Positions 56,794 to 64,000 of a stretch of 64,000 bases of DNA are shown here, piece after piece. A model generated the notes under the pieces. The model was given only the letters and a program-made list of their open reading frames with translations, was not told the origin of the DNA and searched no databases. The stretch comes from Tigriopus japonicus (taxonomy: Eukaryota; Arthropoda; Copepoda; Harpacticoida; Harpacticidae), in contig CM021316.1 in assembly GCA_010645155.1 (NCBI GenBank), forward strand, positions 4,884,837 through 4,948,836, in the 5' to 3' direction. The position numbers were made by a program, and so were the translations under genes. Each line of letters begins with the position of its first letter. Positions within the stretch are counted from its first letter, which is position 1.

Positions 56794-59700
56794 GAAAACA
56801 GAATAAAACGTGCAAAAAAAACCTGAAGTTGTAAAAAATCGTAAGAAAAGCCAAAATTTAGAGGTAAATCACCATCAATTTTTGGAGTTACCAATGAATT
56901 TGCATTTTTAGAGTCCGAGATGCTATGCCTACCAAAAATTGTTATGGTATTGAAGTCAAAATAAAATAACTTTTATGAGATCTTTGGAACTTCAAAATTT
57001 GTCTGAAGCGTAGACTTTGACTTAAAAAATGAGATTTTCATTTGGGATGTTCCAAAAATAACAAAAAAGACTTCGTTCCTATGATAAATGCAAAATTACA
57101 AAAAAAGTTCAAAATCGTATTTCAGCATGGAAACTTTTTTACTTTCATGGCTATCTTTTCATCAAATTGAGTAACATTGGTCCTTATGTTTTGAAGTAGA
57201 ACTCTTTATGTACTTGTAATCTTGCTTGCGTGGTTTGAATGACTGTTTTGTAATAGTTTTAAGCTCAACTCTCTAACAAGGGAGTGCCCTCTTTCTAACA
57301 TCATTATATTATAATTAACAATTTTTATCTCACACATATTTTTCATATTTTTTACTTTTGAATTTGAAAAATATATTGCATTATTTCACATCTGGGTATA
57401 AAACAATCACTAAGCCAGGACAATTTAAAATGCCCGAGAGAAGGAAGTAAAGCTTCTCTACTGGTGTTCATAATGTAACATTTTCCTGTCCCAAATAGAT
57501 CATTCATTGTATACATGTCCTGGATCTAGGGATTGTTTTTGACCCAGGATGACCAGATGTATATAAAGCTAAACTGAGCTTTTTTAAGATTTTAGGTGAA
57601 ATTTAGCTTCAAAAAATAATTCTAGCCTTTGCAACAGGTTTTTTAGTTTGCAATTTGCTATTTTTAGCCTTTTCTAGCATTTTCCTAGCACTTAAATTTT
57701 TCAGCATTTTTGCATTTTCACTGAAATGAAATAAAATTTTGCTCATTGAACTTGAGAAAACACTTTTATATGATCAAGACATTCTCTGGAAATCTGATGA
57801 ATTCTTCAGATTTTTTCAACATGCAATGATCAAACAACACATTACCACATCATGTGATGCAAACAACACTACTAATCATAATCAATATTTATTCATTTAA
57901 ATTTCTAGGATTGATTAGCCATGAAGCCCATGAGAGGCAAGAGAAAGAAGTTATTAGGAATCATTCTTTTGCTAATCCTTGACTTTCTTGCCAAAGTCTA
58001 GAAATGTAGATGAATGCAAGAAGAATGGTTCTGACTAAGAAAATGCAAGAAATCAACTTTGCTTGATTGTTAAGCTAGAATTACACTTGAAATTTAAGAG
58101 TCAGTTTTTGTAGGGTTTTTACCTTTATTTTTTGTGTTTCATTTGTGGTCTTGCAGGAGCAGAGGCAAAAGAAATGACTTCAGCTTTGCTTTACACCAGA
58201 CACCAGAAACTGACAAAATTGTTGGAGAGTTAATGTGAAAAGGCTTTTAATTTGCAATTGGTTAAAAATTAAGGCCATAGAGAAATAACATGAAGCCAAA
58301 TTGTAAAAAAAAACCCACATTTTTTTGGTGTTAGGCTTGGAGGCTTGAGCCTTGCCCAGCCAGCAAAGCCAGGTATCACATCATCCACATATTTTTAATA
58401 GTCAATTTCAAGCTTGGCATCAGAATTGTTCTCTGTCTATGGGTGTGGATTAAGCTCTAAAAGTTTCCTTGAGAAAGGTTGGGAGGAGAATTGAACCTGG
58501 GACCAGTCTCACTATAGAATACTGCACTAACCATGATACCACATCTCATCCAACTCTTCCTACCAAAATATCTTTCATGCCATGAAAAACATTGAAATTA
58601 AAGCCTTTTTTAGGCTTGTGTTCTCCTAATATGGTCATGCCAATCATGCCCCACACTTATTTTTGGTTTAAATCCTATAATCATAAGGAAACATTTCAAA
58701 AGCCTTCATGGCTTTTTATTGTGTAATTTAGCTTTATGTTGCACAAACCTAGTTTGTTTGATAATTTAGCTTCAAAGCTTGGCTGGAATTTGGTCACACT
58801 GATCAGGCCAATGATTGGATGGAAGATTCAATCTTTTCAAGAACATTCAGAATTCTCCAAACAACACATGGCTACGAAAATCAAGTTCATCATGTGCTTA
58901 AAGAATAGTGCTCCTTTTGGTACAATTCATAAGTAATTGTTTCTTTTCCTTTTTTAAAAAAAATATGTCACTTGTGGGTTATTGATCCATGTTAAATCCA
59001 GTAACTTGCCTGACAACAGGGTGAACAATGAATATACATTTTGACCAAATAAACAAAATAACTGAGTTCAAAATTCATTGCTCAATGCAAAATGTCAAAG
59101 CAGGCATCTTTAATTTCCATTGAAGTCTACTAATGCCCAAATAACTTGATTACAAAGCTTTTGGTGGCAACATTCTTCACACAATATGCACTTATTTCAA
59201 GTTTTATAGAACTTGGCATAAGTGTGTCAATTCCATTTCACATGTTTATCAATGTTCCTTCAAGGAGGAGATATCAAGGGACCATAGAAAAACCACAGAA
59301 GGTTGTCTGGTGTGTTATTGGTCAAACTCCTTCAAAATGGTCCCTAAATCATGCAAAATATTCATTACCAATTGAGATTCTCCTTCAAATGCCATCCCAT
59401 GGTACTATTTTTGAATTAGGTGTTAACTTCTTGGTTATTTCTCAATCTAGAGAGTTGGGGAGAGTAATGAAGTGAACACTTTTTCCACCACATTCAACAC
59501 CATGTGTATATTTGGCAGAGCACAAACCTCAATATTGCAATTGTTCTTAAGGCCATAAAAATCTTGGACGTTTTTAACATGTTAACCAAAACATCTCAAT
59601 CTCACATGTTAATTGAATTTTTTGGAAAAAAGTACAAAATGGTTCAAGTTCTTGGGACTGTCTTGAGTAGGAAAAGTCAGTTTTAAATCTAAAATTGTTG

Positions 59701-61228
59701 ATGTGAAGGAAATAATGACATGGAAATTTCTACTTGCCAAATTTTTAAGGTTGTACTGTAATGAAATATAGATTCACAAAAATCTAAAATCTTCTAAAAA
59801 AGAGATTTTTTAGAAGACAAAGATCAATTTGTCAAAAATCCTAGTTCCTTTAAAGATTTTGCAAGTTTACAATCGTTTTGTTATATTTCATCAATTTCTT
59901 GAGCTTTAATGATTCATCCAGTTATCGTATTTGAGGTATTATTTGGTTTTTATCATTATATTTTTATTTGACTGTATTCATTGTTAGACAATGACTTTTG
60001 TTTAAACAAGCTGAGTCAAAAAATATTGCTTTTTTTGCTTCTTAGGCCTCAAGATGTGCAATCTCTGACCGTAACCTTGTCCTTTGTTGAGAAGTCCTTG
60101 ATGCACAGATCATATAATGACTAGATGTCGCATTGGCCCTGTCCGTCGGCGAGAGAAAAGTGACACCACTTGGCCTAGCTGCGCTAGCTTCAAAATCTCA
60201 GGGCGACCGCGTGCTCAGAAGTAACGACGCTCGCTCGCGTCGAGAACAAAGTACGTACGGTACGTTGAGTTTGTTCAGGATTTGGCCACGCTGGCAAAAT
60301 TTTGATAAGTTCGAAATTCCCACCAATTTAGGGTGTAGTGTTATGTACCAGCTGATGAAGCAAAGTTGTCCACCTTTTTCTCGCATGAAGCGAGGTCTAG
60401 CCATTATATGGTCTGTGCCTTGATGAGCATGGCAAGTCACAGAATCTTCTCATGGCTGCCAAATGATTATGTTACATTTGGCCTATTTGGTCTAATGTAA
60501 CTAATTATTGGTCTTTTGTCAACATTGTCATGGGTTTGAAGTTTTTACACATAAGAAGAGGTCCTAGTTCCTAAATGTAAGCAAATAGTTCAGAAAGCAA
60601 ACAAAGAGCGATTAAACGGGATCGTAATTTTGGCAAATAAACTCTTGGAAAGTTTGGCAAAACTTTCTGCCCGAACTGACGGATTTGTAGTTTTGGGCAG
60701 ATCGTCTTGTAGCCTTTTTAGAATAATTTCAAGGAATCATTTTTAAAATCCTTTGTATATTATAGTGTTTGGTCGACCTTCACGCCGAAATGAATGATCG
60801 ATAAAGATTACTTGGCGCATTCTAGTTTTACTCCAGTTTTTTAGGGCCCGCTTGGGCCGACGTGACCTCAAAAGGATCAGAATCAAAGTCCCATGTAGGC
60901 CTAATCAGAGAAGACCTCCAAATCCAGACATTTGCGCTATTTTATATTAAGGCATTACACGTGGAAAAATAAACTTGATATTGGAATGACATTTCTCTCA
61001 TTAGAACTCTACACTGAAGCAATCTTTACACAGTAGATCTAGAGGGCTAACAGAAAAATGACACTCCGAAAATATTTGTGAGTCACCAAGCCTGCACTGT
61101 GTGTGTGTTGGGATTTGACGTTGAACAGCTAAGTTATGCGATTCACAACCCCAACTTGCGTTTTTAGGGAGTCAGTGGCAAAATTGCTCATGCAACTGCT
61201 TTGTTGGAACTAGAGCACCATTTTGAAG
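56794..61228. other. AT-rich gene-poor region
   Basis: No supportable gene lies in about 4.4 kb. Contents include a tRNA-like SINE head (58484-58556), a perfect 12-bp-arm hairpin (59790-59817) and a GC-rich patch (60130-60290) that stands out from its surroundings and encodes nothing recognisable. Confidence 0.4.
58484..58556 (-). mobile_element. tRNA-like sequence, probable head of a second SINE
   Basis: On the minus strand, ggtatcatggttagtgcag resembles a tRNA A box and D loop. It is followed at the right distance by the B-box-like ggttcaattctcc. The acceptor stems do not pair and the anticodon arm is poor, so it is not a functional tRNA gene. The body would extend towards 58320. Its head differs from that of the SINE at 21165-21355, so it is a different family. 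Confidence 0.55.
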
Positions 61229-61524
61229 GAGTACGGTCATAAAGTGCACTATCTTGTGGATTTCATGCAGCAATAGTTCACAGTTCTGATGATACACATA
61301 TTTTTGAAGATTGCATTGGTCATTCATCAGTTTTGGACAAACTAAAGGGTCTAAAATGTTGATGGCAGAACTCCAAATAGAACTTTAGTGTTTTTCTGAT
61401 GAATTTTGGCATAGATCATGTCTGAATTACCTTTTTCAGTAGTCAGATTTCCATGCCAATTTGAAGGGGATTTTACCAATAATTTCAACCAAAAACCGCC
61501 ACAGGTCCATTAACAATACTCAGT
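61229..61524. mobile_element. Foldback MITE, second copy, right arm missing
   Basis: It matches the left arm and centre of the element at 50650-51077: gagtacggtcataaagtgc at the start, then tcagttttggacaaactaaa, aactccaaatagaactttag and accaataatttcaacc. It stops at ttaacaatactcagt, exactly where the right arm of the full copy would begin. The loss coincides with the arm boundary, which suggests deletion of one hairpin arm. Confidence 0.85.
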
Positions 61525-62085
61525 TGTGGAGTACGTTATAAATGGAGTGCGACACATTGGTCACATTTTGCAAGAAAAGGTCAACACAATTTATGGTGTT
61601 GAGTTACAAAAAAAGGAAAGAAACCTTTATTACATGTGTAGTTAACAAAAACAACCATATTGACAACAACCTTATCCAACAAAACTCACTAAAATTGCAC
61701 AATTGGTGCTTTTTCAAGCTATTGACAGTAATTTTTCAAGTTTTGCTTATGATACGGCTATGCTTTGCCTTCCTTTCTGGCTTGGATTTCAGATTATATT
61801 TCATTGGCAAAAATCTTTCACCAAATTGAAAGTCCATCTCACAATTTCTGGAATGTGCTTTAGAATAAATGACCATTGGAACACAAATATTCTACAAGAG
61901 AAGCGTTATTGGTGCAAGAACAGATAATGTTTGAAACCAAGTCAGCAAAAACATCACTAGGATTACAAGAATAAAGAAGTCTTCTTGGTCCATTTCTTTG
62001 TTCAAAACGTCATTGTGTAATCCCCAATTGTGCAAATAACCAAGATATAACATCTAAAACCCATCTGTAAGCCACAAAAGCCCCC
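61525..62085. other. Intergenic, nothing supported
   Basis: Open stretches at 61542-61829 and 61703-61927 have no recognisable domain. Confidence 0.35.
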
Positions 62086-64000
62086 TAAAAGAAGTTGTTC
62101 AAACGGAGTTGTCAGCTTTCGAATAGACTTCGGCGTACTTCAAATCCAGTAGTTGTATGTAGCTAGCCTCCAAAATAAATTGACCTTGGTTCAAGCTAAG
62201 ATTAGGGCCTCCATTGATTCTGATCAGATGGAAAAGGAAAGTAGAGTTGTCCAGGAGGTTAAGACTAATCCAAAGGCGTTTTTCTCGTTCGCAAATACAA
62301 AGAGAAAAATGAAGCATCCTGTAGGACCTTTTGAGGTCGACGGTAAAACCGTCAATGATAGTGAGGTTATGGCCAATATGCTTGGAGATCAGTTCTCAAG
62401 TGTATTTTCAATTCTAAAAAGGGTAGTCAGAGCAGGCCATGACTGTAGCAATGTTGTTGATGAGACTGGCATTGATAATCAGGATAATCAATTGGAGGAT
62501 CTGGTAGTCACAGATCAAGATGCTTTTGAGGCCATCAAGAGCTTAAGCTCTCGAGTTCTCCTGGACCTGATGGTGTGACATCTCAGTTTCTGATGAAATG
62601 CTCACATATTCTTGCCCCAGTTTTCTCCTACTTGATGCGTTGCATCTTAGATCAGGGCAAGTTTCCCTCTTCTCTAAAAGTAGCTCATGTCGTTCCAATA
62701 TTTAAGGGCGGAGATAAGTCACATCCTAGTAATTATAGGCCCATTTCTCTGACCTCCAGCGTTGCAAAGGTTTTTGAGAAGATTATGAAGTCCAAGCTTG
62801 TAGATTATTTGGAAGTCCATGATTTAATTCCTTCTGGACAGCATGTGTTTCGAGCTCATTTTAGTACAGTAACCCAATTGGTTGATCATATTGAGCAAAT
62901 CATTAAAGGGCTCGAAAGTCACGAGTCAGTTGATGTAGTCTATCTTGACTTTGCCAAGGCCTTTGATAAGGTAGATCATGGTCTTTTGCTTAATCAACTC
63001 AAAGAGTTTGGGGTCCAGGGTAAGGTCCTGACTTGGATTGATAGTTTTATGAGCGAAAGGAAGCAGATAGTTAAAGTTGAAGGATCTTTCAGCGGCATGT
63101 ATGATGTCAAGTCAGGTGTTCCGCAAGGTTTAATTTTAGGTCCGCTCTTGTTTATTCTCTTTATTGCTCCTCTCCAGAAGTTTAGAACAAAAGCCAGTAT
63201 TTCTTCATATGCTGATGACACAAAATTGGTTTGTGGAAGGAATGGTCAGGACTCAAAATATTTAGTTGAGGACTTGGAGAAAATCTACTCTTGGGGTGGC
63301 GAGAGTAATATGGCATTGAACGGGATGAAATTCCGCACAATGACGTATGGGGCGTCAAAATTAGATGTTCCGCTCAAAGACAATGGAGGTTGTGATATTG
63401 AGCAGGGATCGTCCATGAGGGATTTGGGAGTCGTCGTCCAAGATGATGGAAAGTTTGATGAGCATATCCAGTTGAAAGTGGGGAAGGCATTTCAAACATG
63501 AGGCTGGATCTATCGCACTTTCAAGTCCAGAGACAATATTACAATGCTAACCCTGTACAAGTCGATTGTTCAGCCGCATCTTGAAAATGCCTCATCCATT
63601 TGGGCTCCAATCAGTTCAGCAGGTTTGTAAAAGGTCGAGCAGGTCCAAAGATGTTTCACTAGGAACATCACAGGAATGAGAGAGCTCTCGTATTGGGAGA
63701 GGCTCAAGAAGTTAGGGCTGTACAGTACTCAGAGAAGGTATGAAAGGTATCTGACACTGTATATCTTTAAGAGCATTCATGGGCTCTGTCCCAACCCAGG
63801 GTTTGAGATTAGTTGTAGCGATCGTAGAGGTTTTACGTGCGTTCTGAGCGCACCTCCAAATCCAAGGGAATCGAGGCTTGTTCGAACAATGAAGTCCTCG
63901 TCTCTTCTTTATCGGGCTCCTTCATTGTTCAATTTGTTGCCCATTAATCTTCGTCGGGAATATGTAGGAGCTGATCCTCTAACAGCATTTAAGGCAGGAT
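62086..64000 (+). mobile_element. LINE retrotransposon copy with reverse transcriptase, degenerate and cut by the window edge
   Basis: The linker (SLQNKLTLVQAKI, RVVQEVKTNPKAFFSF) leads to a frameshift near 62550, which splits the SPGPDGV block. The reverse-transcriptase domain follows at 62575-63300. Its motifs are VVPIFKGGDKSHPSNYRPIS, VYLDFAKAFDKVDH, SGVPQGLILGPLLFILFI and the active-site box SSYADDTKL. In-frame stops occur at 63499 (TGA) and 63628 (TAA), but the same frame then runs on through IWAPISSAG, ITGMRELSYWERL and PPNPRESRLVRTMKSSS to the window end. It is a single nearly full-length RT region damaged by one frameshift and two nonsense changes. The clade is of the CR1/jockey general type and is not resolved further. 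Confidence 0.92.

Noticed and set aside
1..64000. CRISPR arrays, rRNA genes, bacterial operons or prophage
   Set aside because: There are no spaced identical repeats, no rRNA-like stretches, and gene structure is spliced eukaryotic throughout.

Overview
This is animal nuclear DNA, most likely from an arthropod and perhaps a copepod-like crustacean. The evidence is spliced genes with GT-AG introns, a minimal intron class of about 63-72 nt, near-invariant animal V-ATPase proteolipid sequence, arthropod-type CD36-family and nuclear-receptor genes, and a large load of LINE, mariner, SINE and foldback repeats. The species cannot be named from the sequence. There is one 89-nt run of N (44184-44272).

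Four protein-coding genes can be assembled exon by exon with every splice phase consistent. (1) A Dbl/MCF2L-type Rho guanine-nucleotide exchange factor on the minus strand (5498-9254, two exons, 1038 codons). (2) A CD36/scavenger-receptor-B-like membrane glycoprotein on the minus strand (22553-26718, eight coding exons, 629 codons, plus a 5' UTR exon near 27.8 kb), with unusually long cytoplasmic tails. (3) A divergent nuclear receptor on the plus strand (45538-48829, four exons, 671 codons) with a non-canonical first zinc finger. (4) The 160-residue V-ATPase c-subunit proteolipid on the plus strand (54289-54834, two coding exons, with a probable 5' UTR exon near 53.0-53.25 kb). The genes have unrelated functions (Rho signalling, lipid or lipoprotein uptake, transcription, proton pumping) and show no sign of acting as one cluster.

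Most of the remainder is repeat-derived. One LINE family appears as four pieces: 1220-1978 (-), 30085-30500 (+), 32203-32787 (-) and 62086-64000 (+, running off the window). All are 5'-truncated or carry frameshifts or stops. A tRNA-headed SINE at 21165-21355 (-) ends in a tail that matches the LINE 3' end, which suggests a SINE/LINE mobilisation pair. A second tRNA-like head lies at 58484-58556 (-).

A 1204-bp mariner-type element with near-perfect terminal inverted repeats and a TA duplication (33997-35200) sits directly behind the stop codon of an older, opposite-strand DDE transposase relic. At least six further inverted-repeat or foldback elements are visible (150-678, 1983-2253, 3307-3740 with a second copy at 29860-30815, 3808-4438, 35326-36315, 50650-51077 with a second copy at 61229-61524), along with smaller hairpins.

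The long gene-poor stretches (9.3-22.5, 37.4-44, 55-61 kb) hold no gene I can support. The most interesting signals are the SINE/LINE shared tail, the foldback families with 130-bp arms, the odd nuclear-receptor DNA-binding domain, and the in-frame stop-free 69-nt intron in the CD36-like gene.
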